A program made the translations under genes and the position numbers. The notes below the pieces were generated by a model. The model ran no database searches, had not been told where the DNA came from, and saw only the letters and a program-made list of their open reading frames with translations. Below are positions 25,452 through 33,965 of a stretch of DNA of 54,472 nucleotides, piece by piece (position 1 is the stretch's first letter; every line of letters starts with the position of its first letter). The stretch is from an uncultured Clostridia bacterium (GTDB lineage Bacteria; Bacillota; Clostridia; Christensenellales; CAG-138). The stretch spans positions 1-54,472 of the forward strand of contig CALVLF010000097.1 of the NCBI GenBank assembly GCA_944336625.1. The letters run 5' to 3'.

Positions 25452-26312
25452 TTAGCATAATGCCCTTTCATACATTTCCCTTAGGAGAACGGCGTCTTCC
25501 GCCTGGGTTCCCCTGGATTCGCAAATGATGATGGGCTGGTAATTCCGCTGTGCCAATTCCTCCGCCAGGGGCTGGAATTCCGGCCCATATTGGGTATCCG
25601 CCAGGGTGTGATGCATCTTTTCCCCGCCTGCGGTGAATTCCATGCGGGAAAAATGGATATGGAGGGTGCGGGTCCGCTCCCGGCCCAGGTTGTTTTCCAA
25701 GGCATCCAGTATGGCGGCATAATCCTCCCGGCTTTGGATCGTTCCCAGCCCCCGGCAATGGAGATGCCCAAAATCGATAGCAGGCCAGAGACGTTCATCC
25801 ACCCTGCACAGGGCAATGACCTCGTCCAGGCTGCCTAGCTGATTGATTTTCCCCATGGTTTCCGGGCAGAGGGTAATGCCCTGCAAAAGGCCGTCTGCCT
25901 CCAGCGCTGCCAGGATCTCCCGCAGGAAGCCTTTAGCCCGCTCCAGGATGGCAGCCCGGTCCCCTTTGCCGGAGCCGGGGTGGAACACGGCCCGTCGGGC
26001 CCCCATGCTTTGGGCCGCCCGCAGTCCGTCGGTAAAGTAGCCCAGGTTTTTCTTCCGGCGCTCCGAATCCTCCGCAGCCAGGTTGATAAAATAGGGCAAA
26101 TGGACGCTCAGGGCCACATCCTCCGCTGCAAAGGCGGCGCCGATGGCCGCCCCGGTATCCGCTCCCATGCGCACGCCGTGCCCGAAGGAATACTCAAAGG
26201 CGTCCAGCCCCAGCCCCCGGAGCCAGGCCGGGGCTTGGCGGGTCTGCTTATAGCCTGCCGCGTAAAAACCATCGCTGTTGCCTGCCGGCCCAAAACGGAT
26301 ATGCTCGCTCAC
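25452..26312 (-). CDS. Endonuclease IV-like TIM-barrel protein
   Basis: This 286-residue TIM-barrel protein is of the AP endonuclease 2/endonuclease IV superfamily. The barrel shows typical metal-ligand positions: SVHLPYFINLA, AVFHPGSG, LCPETMGK, PAIDFGHLHCRG, LHIHFSRMEF and ICESRG. Endonuclease IV cuts DNA at abasic sites. This protein keeps the His/Asp/Glu scaffold, but family assignment by eye cannot exclude a sugar isomerase relative. The start is a GTG at 26312 with AAGGAGGG upstream. A longer reading to 26447 lacks such a site and would overlap the rpsB promoter. It diverges from rpsB. Confidence 0.82.
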   Translation of the reverse strand: MSEHIRFGPAGNSDGFYAAGYKQTRQAPAWLRGLGLDAFEYSFGHGVRMGADTGAAIGAAFAAEDVALSVHLPYFINLAAEDSERRKKNLGYFTDGLRAAQSMGARRAVFHPGSGKGDRAAILERAKGFLREILAALEADGLLQGITLCPETMGKINQLGSLDEVIALCRVDERLWPAIDFGHLHCRGLGTIQSREDYAAILDALENNLGRERTRTLHIHFSRMEFTAGGEKMHHTLADTQYGPEFQPLAEELAQRNYQPIIICESRGTQAEDAVLLREMYERALC

Positions 26313-26418
26313 GAAAAGAAACCCTCCTTGATAATACGCGGCTATTATAGCAGCTTTTCCCAGGAAATAAAACCCTGCCACAGGTTTGCCGCTATGGGCA
26401 TATTTTACGAAAAAAGCC

Positions 26419-26448
26419 TTGCGCCGGGGCATTGGGCCGTGATACAAT
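26419..26448 (+). promoter_or_regulatory. Promoter of rpsB-tsf
   Basis: TTGCGC (26419-26424) and TACAAT (26443-26448) have an 18-base spacer, placing the transcript start near 26455. Confidence 0.5.
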
Positions 26449-26454
26449 AGCTTC

Positions 26455-26574
26455 CGTACGGGCGCCCGTGGAAAGCGCCACTACGCACTCCGCCGAGCGC
26501 GCGGCTCGTGCCCCAGGAGGGGTTACCGGGCGCGATGACGCGGGGGAGGAATAAAAACGAGGAGGACTTGAATC
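26455..26574 (+). promoter_or_regulatory. GC-rich structured leader of rpsB, possible S2 autoregulatory element
   Basis: The 120-nt leader contains a perfect 12-bp palindrome ACGGGCGCCCGT (26458-26469). A hairpin CGAGC-GCGCG-GCTCG lies at 26494-26508, and CCCC-AGGA-GGGG at 26511-26522. A further GC-rich element runs to the AGGAGG site. Ribosomal protein operons often carry leaders bound by one of their products. I do not recognise a catalogued motif. Confidence 0.4.
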
Positions 26575-27315
26575 ATGTCTGTTATTTCCATGAAGCAGCT
26601 GCTGGAGGCCGGCGTACACTTCGGCCACCAAACCCGCCGTTGGAACCCCAAGATGAAGGAATATATCTTCACCGAGCGCAACGGCATCTATATCATCGAC
26701 CTGCAGAAAACCGTAAAAAAAGTAGACCAGGCCTATGACTTCATCCGCAGCGTAGCGGAGAGCGGCGAGGCTGTTCTTTTCGTGGGCACGAAGAAGCAGG
26801 CCCAGGAGAGCATCGAGCAGGAAGCCAAGCGCTGCGAAATGTTCTTTGTAAACCAGCGTTGGCTGGGCGGTATGCTTACCAATTTTAAAACCATTCAGAC
26901 CCGTATCGCCCGCCTGCGCAAGATTGAAAAGATGGAGCAGGATGGGGATTTTGCCCTGCTGCCCAAGAAGGAAGTCATCAAGCTCATGGCCGAGCGGGAT
27001 AAGCTGGAAAAGAACCTTTCCGGCATCAAGGATATGAAGCGGCTTCCGGGCGCCATGTTCGTGGTAGACCCCCGGAAGGAAAGCATTGCTGTGCAGGAAG
27101 CCCACGCCCTGGGCATTCCGGTAGTGGCTATCGTGGATACCAACTGCGACCCCGATGACGTGGATTATGCCATCCCCGGCAATGATGACGCCATCCGCGC
27201 CGTCAAGCTGATTGCTTCCAAGATGGCGGATGCCGTGCTGGAGGGCCGCCAGGGCGAGCAGATGGAAGATGCTGCCGCCGAGGAAGCACCTGCCAAGGAC
27301 GAGGACGATTTTTAA
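26575..27315 (+). CDS. rpsB: 30S ribosomal protein S2
   Basis: S2 is a late-binding protein of the small subunit near the head-body junction and is needed for S1 attachment where S1 exists. The 246-residue product has the canonical opening [23 protein letters not shown] and the [12 protein letters not shown] segment. It also has VVDPRKE and the [14 protein letters not shown] loop. The C-terminus ends in an acidic tail. GAGGAGG precedes the start. It is followed after 23 bases by tsf, the usual bacterial order. Confidence 0.97.
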   Translation: MSVISMKQLLEAGVHFGHQTRRWNPKMKEYIFTERNGIYIIDLQKTVKKVDQAYDFIRSVAESGEAVLFVGTKKQAQESIEQEAKRCEMFFVNQRWLGGMLTNFKTIQTRIARLRKIEKMEQDGDFALLPKKEVIKLMAERDKLEKNLSGIKDMKRLPGAMFVVDPRKESIAVQEAHALGIPVVAIVDTNCDPDDVDYAIPGNDDAIRAVKLIASKMADAVLEGRQGEQMEDAAAEEAPAKDEDDF

Positions 27316-27338
27316 TATTTCTGGGAGGATAGCTGCAA

Positions 27339-28235
27339 ATGTTTACCGCTAAAGACGTAATGGCGCTGCGCGAGATGAGTGGCGCTGGCATGATGGATTG
27401 CAAAAAGGCCCTGGTAGAGTGCGATGGCGATATGGATAAGGCCATGGACTATCTGCGGGAAAAGAGCCTGGCGGCTTCTGCCAAGAAGGCTTCCCGGATT
27501 GCGGCCGAGGGCATCGTTGCCAGCTATGTCAGCGAAGATGGTAAGACCGGCGTCATCGTGGAGATGAACTGCGAGACCGACTTCGTAGCCAAGACCGATG
27601 ATTTCAAAGCCCTGGTAAATACCATTGCAAAGCTGATCGCAGATAAGGACCCGGCCGATGTGGATGCGCTGATGGCCCTGGATACGGGCGATGGCACCGT
27701 AGCGGAGCTCATTACCCGGGCCGTTGCTAAGATCGGCGAAAAGATCACCATCCGCCGCTTTGCCCGCTGCCACGTGGAGGATGGCATGGTGGATACCTAT
27801 GTGCATCTGGGCGGCAAGATCGGCGTGCTTGTGGATGTGGCCTGCCAGGATGCGGCTTCTGCCAAGCCCGTTGCGCACGATATCGCTATGCATATCGCTG
27901 CCGCCAAGCCCACCTGCCTTTCCAAGGCCGATGTAAACCAGGACGACGTGGAGCATGAACGCAAAATCCTGCGGGAGCAGGCTATGAATGAGCCTAAGCC
28001 CAAGCCCGCCAACATCATCGAGAAGATGGTAGAGGGCCGGATTGAGAAATATTACAAAGAAGTCTGCCTGCTGGAGCAGCCTTTTGTGAAGGAGCCAGAT
28101 ATCAGCGTTGCCCAGCTGATCAAGCGCAATGGCGACATGAATGTACGGGCTTTCTATCGCTTTGAGATGGGCGAAGGCCTTCAGAAGCGGGAAGATAACT
28201 TCGCCGAAGAAGTTATGGGCCAGATGAAGAAATAA
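27339..28235 (+). CDS. tsf: Translation elongation factor Ts
   Basis: EF-Ts is the nucleotide exchange factor that recycles EF-Tu from GDP to GTP. The 298-residue protein has an N-terminal UBA-like domain ([19 protein letters not shown]), the TDFVAK motif of the core, and two core subdomains. A helical coil leads into the C-terminal MGEGL module. Length is normal for the family. Cotranscribed with rpsB and closed by a strong terminator. Confidence 0.97.
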   Translation: MFTAKDVMALREMSGAGMMDCKKALVECDGDMDKAMDYLREKSLAASAKKASRIAAEGIVASYVSEDGKTGVIVEMNCETDFVAKTDDFKALVNTIAKLIADKDPADVDALMALDTGDGTVAELITRAVAKIGEKITIRRFARCHVEDGMVDTYVHLGGKIGVLVDVACQDAASAKPVAHDIAMHIAAAKPTCLSKADVNQDDVEHERKILREQAMNEPKPKPANIIEKMVEGRIEKYYKEVCLLEQPFVKEPDISVAQLIKRNGDMNVRAFYRFEMGEGLQKREDNFAEEVMGQMKK

Positions 28236-28245
28236 GTTTCCGCTT

Positions 28246-28272
28246 AAGGAACGCCCGCTGGGCGTTCCTTTT
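28246..28272 (+). terminator. Terminator of rpsB-tsf
   Basis: A perfect 11-bp stem (28246-28256 with 28260-28270) has a 3-nt loop and runs into TTTT. The 250-bp interval after it, up to pyrH, holds no other feature I can support. Confidence 0.9.
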
Positions 28273-28524
28273 AACTTTTTTGCAAAAATGGATGCAGGCA
28301 GCTTTTGGGGATTCGCACCTTTCCTTTGCCTGCCTGCGTGGTTCCGGTTAGCGGGGGGAAATGAGAAAGCCCCTTGCTCCGCCATGCCTGCCGTTTGGGA
28401 GCCTCTGGCCTCCAAAGGAATAAGCCTGCTTGCGGCTCTGGCTTTCGGGGTATTGCAAGTCAGTGCGCAGGGGAGAAAGCCCGGCAGGCCGCCTTTATCC
28501 ATTTAAAAATACAAAGGAGAAGCT

Positions 28525-29235
28525 ATGCTCAAGTATAAGCGCATATCCTTAAAACTTTCCGGCGAGGCCCTGGGGGGCGGCAAAGAAACGGTGGATTTTC
28601 ATAAGGTAGAGGCCGCTGCCCGGCAGATCCAGGCCCTCCATGCCATGGGCGTAGAGGTGGGCGTTACCCTGGGGGGCGGCAATATCTGGCGGGGCCGTTC
28701 TAGCGGGGAAATGGATAGAAACCGGGCGGATCAGATGGGGATGCTGGCCACGGTCATCAACTCCCTGGCCCTGCAGGATTGCCTGGTAAAGCTGGGCGTG
28801 CCCGCGCTGGTCCTATCCTCGGTGGAGATGCCCCGGATTGCTGATGGATATACCTCCCGGGGCGCCCAGGCAGCTCTCGCTGCAGGCCGGGTCGTCATTT
28901 TTGCTGGCGGAAGCGGCGTGCCCTTCTTTTCCACGGATACGGCTGCCGCCCTTAAGGCGGCAGAGATCGGGGCGGATGCCATGCTCCTGGCGAAAAACGT
29001 GGATGCCGTCTACAGTGCAGACCCTAGAACGAATCCTGGTGCCCTCCGCTATACCCATCTGAGCTACGAGAAGGTTCTGCAGGAAAACCTACAAGCTACG
29101 GATCAGACGGCCATCGCCCTCTGCAGGGAGCAGCATATCCCCATTCTGGTATTTGCCATGGCGGAGCCGGAAAACATCCTGCGGGCCGTGCGGGGGGAGG
29201 ACGTGGGCACCCTGATCGACGAAGCGGGAGAATAG
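28525..29235 (+). CDS. pyrH: UMP kinase
   Basis: UMP kinase converts UMP to UDP with ATP in pyrimidine nucleotide synthesis and is usually hexameric and GTP-regulated. The 236-residue amino-acid-kinase fold protein shows KLSGEAL at the N-terminus, VTLGGGNIWRG, DQMGMLATVINSLALQD, FAGGSGVPFFSTDTAAALKAAEIGA (in parts) and the YSADPR segment. AAAGGAG precedes the ATG. It precedes frr, the order common to most bacteria. Confidence 0.97.
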   Translation: MLKYKRISLKLSGEALGGGKETVDFHKVEAAARQIQALHAMGVEVGVTLGGGNIWRGRSSGEMDRNRADQMGMLATVINSLALQDCLVKLGVPALVLSSVEMPRIADGYTSRGAQAALAAGRVVIFAGGSGVPFFSTDTAAALKAAEIGADAMLLAKNVDAVYSADPRTNPGALRYTHLSYEKVLQENLQATDQTAIALCREQHIPILVFAMAEPENILRAVRGEDVGTLIDEAGE

Positions 29236-29237
29236 GC

Positions 29238-29266
29238 TTGCATAGGCGGCCGCTTTCCATTAAAAT
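29238..29266 (+). promoter_or_regulatory. Putative promoter of frr
   Basis: TTGCAT (29238-29243) and TAAAAT (29261-29266) have a 17-base spacer, starting just after the pyrH stop. frr may therefore be expressed both from this site and by readthrough. Confidence 0.5.
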
Positions 29267-29321
29267 AAAAAGAACAAGGTGGATATAAACCTGAGTTTTA
29301 CCATAAACAGGAGGCAGGAAC

Positions 29322-29873
29322 ATGGACGCTGTGGAATTGGCAAAAGAAAAAATGGGAAAAACGATCTCGGTCCTCAAGCAGGATCTTGGCGGCCTGCGGG
29401 CCGGCCGGGCCAATGCCCAGGTTTTAGACCGCATTACGGCGGACTATTATGGCACCCCAACGCCCATTAATCAGATGGGCAATATCTCCGCGCCGGAACC
29501 CCGGCTGCTGGTGATCGCCCCGTATGACCCCAGCGCCCTCAAGGAAATCGAAAAGGCGATTCAAAAGAGCGAGCTGGGCATCAACCCCAGCAACGATGGC
29601 AAGGTAATCCGGCTGGTATTCCCAGAGCTGACGGAAGAGCGCCGCAAGGACCTGGTAAAGGTGGTTAAGAAAAAGGGCGAGGAAGCCAAGGTAGCCATCC
29701 GTGCCATTCGCCGGGATGCCAACGAGACCATAAAAAAAGAAAAGAAAAACGGCGATATCACCGAAGACGATCAGAAAAAGATGGAAGAAGAAGCTCAGAA
29801 GGCTACGGATTCTTTCATCAAAGATATCGATAAGATCATCGCAGATAAAGAAAAGGAGATTATGGAGGTTTGA
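29322..29873 (+). CDS. frr: Ribosome recycling factor
   Basis: RRF works with EF-G to split post-termination ribosomes. The 183-residue protein has the expected two-domain, tRNA-shaped layout, with a three-helix bundle broken by a small beta domain. Segments include [45 protein letters not shown] and the charged C-terminal helix. AGGAGG precedes the start. Its last codons overlap the next small gene by 4 bases. Confidence 0.97.
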   Translation: MDAVELAKEKMGKTISVLKQDLGGLRAGRANAQVLDRITADYYGTPTPINQMGNISAPEPRLLVIAPYDPSALKEIEKAIQKSELGINPSNDGKVIRLVFPELTEERRKDLVKVVKKKGEEAKVAIRAIRRDANETIKKEKKNGDITEDDQKKMEEEAQKATDSFIKDIDKIIADKEKEIMEV

Positions 29874-30079
29874 GGTCTATACTGGGCCTGCCTCTGGATA
29901 CAGCGGTTCGCCGGCTGGAGAAGCAGGGCTATGAAGTCCTGTGCAGGCAGACCAGCAGCCCCAGGCCCTGGGCAGGAAACGAAAAGCGGGTGCTGCGGGC
30001 TCTGGAGCGGGAGCCGGGGCGGATCGAGCTGGTCTATGCATATTTTAAAACGGACCTGCATTGGCAGGAAAAGGGGTAG
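29870..30079 (+). CDS. Small PASTA-like protein
   Basis: This 69-residue product starts at a TTG overlapping the frr stop (TTGA), with GGAGG immediately upstream, so it is probably translationally coupled. Its sequence ([21 protein letters not shown], then [17 protein letters not shown] and VYAYFKTDL) resembles a single PASTA domain: a beta-strand, a helix with the G-x-x-x-x-A-x-x-x-L pattern and two more strands. It has no signal peptide or transmembrane helix. I recall similar short genes at this position in other Clostridia, but no function is known. Confidence 0.6.
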   Translation: MRSILGLPLDTAVRRLEKQGYEVLCRQTSSPRPWAGNEKRVLRALEREPGRIELVYAYFKTDLHWQEKG

Positions 30080-30082
30080 TAT

Positions 30083-30118
30083 AAAGGGGGATAAGGGTGC
30101 TTACCCGTATCCCCTTTT
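30083..30118 (+). terminator. Terminator between the frr unit and uppS
   Basis: A 16-bp stem with one mismatch (30083-30098 with 30103-30118) has a GCTT loop and ends in TTTT. A promoter-like TTACCC-17-TATAAA (30101-30129) overlaps its 3' arm and may restart transcription for uppS. Confidence 0.7.
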
Positions 30119-30146
30119 CATCATATAAAGCGAGCAGGAGGTTGTC

Positions 30147-30866
30147 ATGGCGAAGATCTTACCCCAGAGCCTGGGGTTAGCGCCGGAGCTGCCGGCCCAT
30201 GTGGGTATTATCATGGATGGAAACGGGCGCTGGGCCAAGGAGCGGGGCTTGCCGCGCCCTATGGGTCACCGGGCCGGCATGGAGCGGCTCCGTGGGCTCA
30301 TCCGCCTTTCCAGCGACCTGGGCATTACGGCCCTGTCCCTCTATGCTTTTTCCACGGAAAACTGGAAGCGGCCCGCCGGGGAGATCGATGCCCTGATGCG
30401 CCTGTTTATGGAATATTTCCGCCGGGAGCTGGATTCCCTCCATGAAAACGGGGTGTGCATCCGCACCCTGGGGGAAAAGAGCGTGTTTCCCGCCGCCGTG
30501 CAGGAAGCCCTGGAAACGGCGGAAAGAAAGACGGGGGCCAACCGAGGCCTTAAGCTGAACGTAGCGCTGAATTACGGCAGCCGCGGGGAAGTTGTGCGGG
30601 CTGCAAACCTGCTGGTAGCGCGGGGAAAGCCCGTTTCCGAGGCGGACCTGATGAACGCCCTCTATACGGCTGGCCTCCCGGATCTGGATCTTGTGATCCG
30701 CACCGGGGGCGAGCAGCGCCTTTCCAACTTCCTGCTTTTGCAGGCAGCCTATGCGGAGCTTGTTTTTGTGCAGGACTACTTCCCGGATTTCACCGATGAA
30801 CGATATGTGGACTGCCTGCGGGAATACCAGCGGCGAAACCGCCGCTTTGGCGCCTTGCAGGGATAA
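30147..30866 (+). CDS. uppS: Isoprenyl transferase (undecaprenyl diphosphate synthase)
   Basis: UppS adds isopentenyl units in cis to farnesyl diphosphate to make the C55 carrier lipid for peptidoglycan. The 239-residue product has IIMDGNGRWAKERGL with the catalytic aspartate, PMGHRAGMERL, LYAFSTENWKRP, and the late DLVIRTGGEQRLSNFLLLQ and AELVF segments. AGGAGG precedes the start. It heads the uppS-cdsA-dxr-rseP-ispG-polC run. Confidence 0.96.
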   Translation: MAKILPQSLGLAPELPAHVGIIMDGNGRWAKERGLPRPMGHRAGMERLRGLIRLSSDLGITALSLYAFSTENWKRPAGEIDALMRLFMEYFRRELDSLHENGVCIRTLGEKSVFPAAVQEALETAERKTGANRGLKLNVALNYGSRGEVVRAANLLVARGKPVSEADLMNALYTAGLPDLDLVIRTGGEQRLSNFLLLQAAYAELVFVQDYFPDFTDERYVDCLREYQRRNRRFGALQG

Positions 30867-30884
30867 AAAGAGGGGATGGGGGAT

Positions 30885-31688
30885 ATGAAAACAAGAATTC
30901 TGGTTGGGATCGGGCTGGTTCTGCTGCTGATTGCCGTGTTTGTGCTGGGGCCCTGGTTCCGGGCGGCAGCCTTTACGGCGGCGGCGGTCATCAGCGTATA
31001 TGAGATGCGCAATGCCTTTAAAAAGAAAGGGCACGATTTGTGCATCTGGCCCCTTTACGGCTTCGCGGCCATCTGCTGGCTGGCAACCATCGGGGGAGAG
31101 GCCAGGTCCCTTCTGGAAAGCCTGTTGTTGATCTGGGTCGTGGCAATTTGTGCGGAACAGATTTTCAACACAAAGCGAACCATGGAGGACACGATTTGTT
31201 CGCTGTTTGTTTTCGTGTATCCCCTAGCATTTTATGTTATGCTGGCAAATATAGCCAGCATATCGGCAAACCTGCTCTTCCTTTGCTTTGCTGGCCCCCT
31301 TGTGGGGGATACGCTGGCCTATTTTGTAGGTTCTGCCCTGGGCCGGCATAAGCTCTGCCCTCATATCAGCCCGAAAAAGACCATCGAAGGAAGCATAGGC
31401 GGCTTTTTCGGGGGCGCGCTTGGGGGGCTGCTCACCTGGTGGCTGGGCCAGCAGGCTATCCCATATGTGGAATGGGGCCTGGTGCCGGGCCTGGGCCCGG
31501 CTTTGGCCATAGGCCTGCTTTGCGGCGGCGTAGGCCAGGTGGGGGACCTTTTTGCCTCTGCCATCAAACGCTGGGCAGGCATTAAGGATTATGGTAAGAT
31601 TTTTCCTGGGCATGGCGGCATGATGGACCGGCTGGATAGCGTGCTCATGTGCGCTCCGGTGGTGCTCATCTGCATGCGGGCCCTGTGA
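30885..31688 (+). CDS. cdsA: Phosphatidate cytidylyltransferase
   Basis: CdsA makes CDP-diacylglycerol from phosphatidic acid and CTP at the membrane, feeding all phospholipid head-group pathways. The protein has about seven or eight transmembrane helices. The family signature is near the C-terminus (SAIKRWAGIKDYGKIFPGHGG then MDRLDS), with the metal-binding aspartates. I choose the ATG at 30885, which has AGAGGGG at good spacing. An ATG at 30876 is also possible and would add three residues. Confidence 0.95.
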   Translation: MKTRILVGIGLVLLLIAVFVLGPWFRAAAFTAAAVISVYEMRNAFKKKGHDLCIWPLYGFAAICWLATIGGEARSLLESLLLIWVVAICAEQIFNTKRTMEDTICSLFVFVYPLAFYVMLANIASISANLLFLCFAGPLVGDTLAYFVGSALGRHKLCPHISPKKTIEGSIGGFFGGALGGLLTWWLGQQAIPYVEWGLVPGLGPALAIGLLCGGVGQVGDLFASAIKRWAGIKDYGKIFPGHGGMMDRLDSVLMCAPVVLICMRAL

Positions 31689-31743
31689 CTTCCGGCAGTT
31701 TTCCCCCAGGGGTATTATTTTGCCGGCCATTAAGATAAATATT

Positions 31744-32910
31744 ATGAAGAAGAAAGTAGTTATCCTGGGCAGCACCGGCTCCATCGGCCGGCAGGTCCTG
31801 GAAGTTGTCCGTGCCCTGCCGGAATATTTCAAGGTGGAGGCCCTCTGCGCTGGGGCAAACGGCGCCCTTCTGCGGGAGCAGGTGCTGGAATTTCGCCCAG
31901 CTTACGCAGGCATACAGGATCCGGCCCAGGCGCCCCTGCTGGAGGGTTTGGGCGCCCGGGTCATCTGCGGGGCGAAAGCGGCGGAGGAGCTGGCCGCCCT
32001 GCCGGAAGGAGAGCTGGTAGTAAACGGCGTAAGCGGCTTCGCGGGTATGGCCCCGCTGCTCCGTGCCTTGGAGGCAGGAAAGACCGTAGCCCTGGCGAAT
32101 AAAGAAAGCGTCGTCTGCGCCCATGACCTGGTGGACCGGGCCCTTATAAAGGGCGGGCGCATTCTGCCGGTGGACAGTGAGCAATCCGCCCTCTATCAGT
32201 GCCTGGCCTGTGGGGACCGCGGGGAGGTACGGCGGCTGATCCTTACCGCTTCTGGCGGCCCTTTCCGGGAATGGAGCCGGGAACGGATGGAAACGGCCAC
32301 CCCGGCCGACGCCCTCCGGCATCCTACCTGGCAGATGGGCAGGAAGATCACCATCGACAGCGCCAGCCTTTTCAACAAGGGGCTGGAGATCATGGAGGCA
32401 GCTTATCTTTTTCACCTGCCCGGGAAAAAGATCGACGTTTTAATCCATCCGGAATCCATCGTCCATTCCCTGGTGGAATTCCAGGATGGGACCAATATGG
32501 CCCAGCTCAGCGCCCCGGACATGCGGCTGCCCATTCAATATGCCCTCATGGGCGGCGCCCGGATTCCGGCGGGCTTTGGAGCCTTGGATCTGGCCCGGGT
32601 GGGCGCGCTTCATTTTTGTGCGCCGGATCCGAAGCGCTTCCCGGCGTTGCCGCTGGCTTATGCAGCGCTGGAAGCGGGGGGGAGCCTGCCCATCGCTTAT
32701 AACGGCGCGAATGAGGTGGCCGTCCGCCTCTTTTTAGAGGGGAAGGCCGGCTTTTTGGATATTTCCAGAATCGTAGAGTACACCCTGTCCCGCATGGAAA
32801 GAAGCCTGCCACGGGACGTGGAGGATATATACAGGCTGGATGCCCAGGCCCGCCGCCTCGCCCTGGAGGGGGCAGCGCGGGTGAAACGGGCGGAAAGGAA
32901 CGCAGATTGA
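31744..32910 (+). CDS. dxr: 1-deoxy-D-xylulose 5-phosphate reductoisomerase
   Basis: Dxr makes 2-C-methyl-D-erythritol 4-phosphate with NADPH, the committed step of the MEP isoprenoid pathway. It has the N-terminal GSTGSIG nucleotide loop, ANKESVV, TASGGPFREW, HPTWQMGRKITIDSAS and HPESIVHSLVEF. The usual DSEH motif reads DSEQ (D144, S145, E146, Q147): the metal ligands are kept but the histidine is replaced. The start is ambiguous. The ATG at 31744 fits the family length but has no clear ribosome site. A TTG at 31720 has AGGGG 7 bases upstream and would add eight residues. The stop overlaps the rseP start. Confidence 0.93.
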   Translation: MKKKVVILGSTGSIGRQVLEVVRALPEYFKVEALCAGANGALLREQVLEFRPAYAGIQDPAQAPLLEGLGARVICGAKAAEELAALPEGELVVNGVSGFAGMAPLLRALEAGKTVALANKESVVCAHDLVDRALIKGGRILPVDSEQSALYQCLACGDRGEVRRLILTASGGPFREWSRERMETATPADALRHPTWQMGRKITIDSASLFNKGLEIMEAAYLFHLPGKKIDVLIHPESIVHSLVEFQDGTNMAQLSAPDMRLPIQYALMGGARIPAGFGALDLARVGALHFCAPDPKRFPALPLAYAALEAGGSLPIAYNGANEVAVRLFLEGKAGFLDISRIVEYTLSRMERSLPRDVEDIYRLDAQARRLALEGAARVKRAERNAD

Positions 32911-33944
32911 CCAACATTTTATCCATCATCGGCGCGCTTTTGATGCTGACGGTTTTCGTAGCGGTGCATGAACTGGGCCACTATGGGGCAGGCCGGCTGC
33001 TGAAATTCGGCATATTGGAATATGCCATCGGCATGGGGCCGGTATTATTTAAGAAAGAAAAAAACGGCATCCAGTATTCCCTGCGGGCCCTGCCCCTGGG
33101 GGGGATGTGCCGCTTTTACGGGGAAGATGAGGAGGCGCCCCCGGTGCCGGGGATGATCCCCTTCAACGCGCAGAAGGTATGGAAGCGGGCTGTGGTGGTG
33201 GCAGCGGGGCCGCTGATGAACATCCTGCTGGCAGTACTGCTGGCAGCGGTGACCCTGGGGATCTATGGGGATATTGTAGCCCAGGTGGATAGCTTCTCCT
33301 TCGAAAACTCTCCGGCGGAAGCCGCCGGCATACTGCCGGGGGATATGATTTATGCCGTGGATGGAGACCGGCTTCTCAGCTACAGCGAGGCTGTGCCTGC
33401 CATACGGGCTGCAGAGGATGGAACGGTGGAAATCACCGTCCTGCGGGAGGGGGAAAAGCTGACCTTTACCCTTACGGATATCTATGATGCGGAGGCGGGA
33501 TATAACGTCATCGGGGTAAATATCCTGGCCGCCCGGCGTAGCTATGGCTTTTTTGCCGCCATTGGGGATTCCTTCGGCTACGTTTGGAACATCGTGCGGG
33601 AAATGCTTGCGGCCATTGGCCAGATGTTCTCTACCGGGGTGCAGGAGGGGGATCTGATGGGGCCTGTGGGCACGATCTCCGTCATGAGCAGCCTGGTGCG
33701 CTATGGCTGGGAAACCATTCTGCGCCTGGCCATGCTCATCAGCGTAAACCTGGGCATTTTGAACCTGTTCCCCATTCCGGGGTTGGATGGGGGCCGCCTG
33801 GTCTTTTGCGCCATTGAAGGGATTCGGGGGAAGGCCATTCCGCCGGAAAAGGAAGGTTTCGTCCATTTTATCGGCCTTGTGTTGCTCTTTGGGCTGATCA
33901 TCGTCCTGACAGTACAGGATGTGCGGGCGCTGCTGGGCTTTTAG
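32907..33944 (+). CDS. rseP: RseP-type site-2 (M50) membrane metalloprotease
   Basis: This 345-residue intramembrane zinc protease cuts membrane-bound anti-sigma factors or signal-peptide remnants. HELGH is at residues 21-25 in the first transmembrane helix. One PDZ domain follows (about 120-200, with PAEAAGILPGDMIYAVDGDRL), then the third zinc-ligand motif NLFPIPGLDGG at 286-296 and a final hydrophobic helix. It starts with TTG, overlapping the dxr stop by 4 bases (TTGA), with GGAAAGGA upstream. In sporulating Firmicutes such proteases act on anti-sigma factors; the substrate here is unknown. Confidence 0.94.
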   Translation: MTNILSIIGALLMLTVFVAVHELGHYGAGRLLKFGILEYAIGMGPVLFKKEKNGIQYSLRALPLGGMCRFYGEDEEAPPVPGMIPFNAQKVWKRAVVVAAGPLMNILLAVLLAAVTLGIYGDIVAQVDSFSFENSPAEAAGILPGDMIYAVDGDRLLSYSEAVPAIRAAEDGTVEITVLREGEKLTFTLTDIYDAEAGYNVIGVNILAARRSYGFFAAIGDSFGYVWNIVREMLAAIGQMFSTGVQEGDLMGPVGTISVMSSLVRYGWETILRLAMLISVNLGILNLFPIPGLDGGRLVFCAIEGIRGKAIPPEKEGFVHFIGLVLLFGLIIVLTVQDVRALLGF

Positions 33945-33965
33945 GGCCCGCTGGAGTTATAAAGC

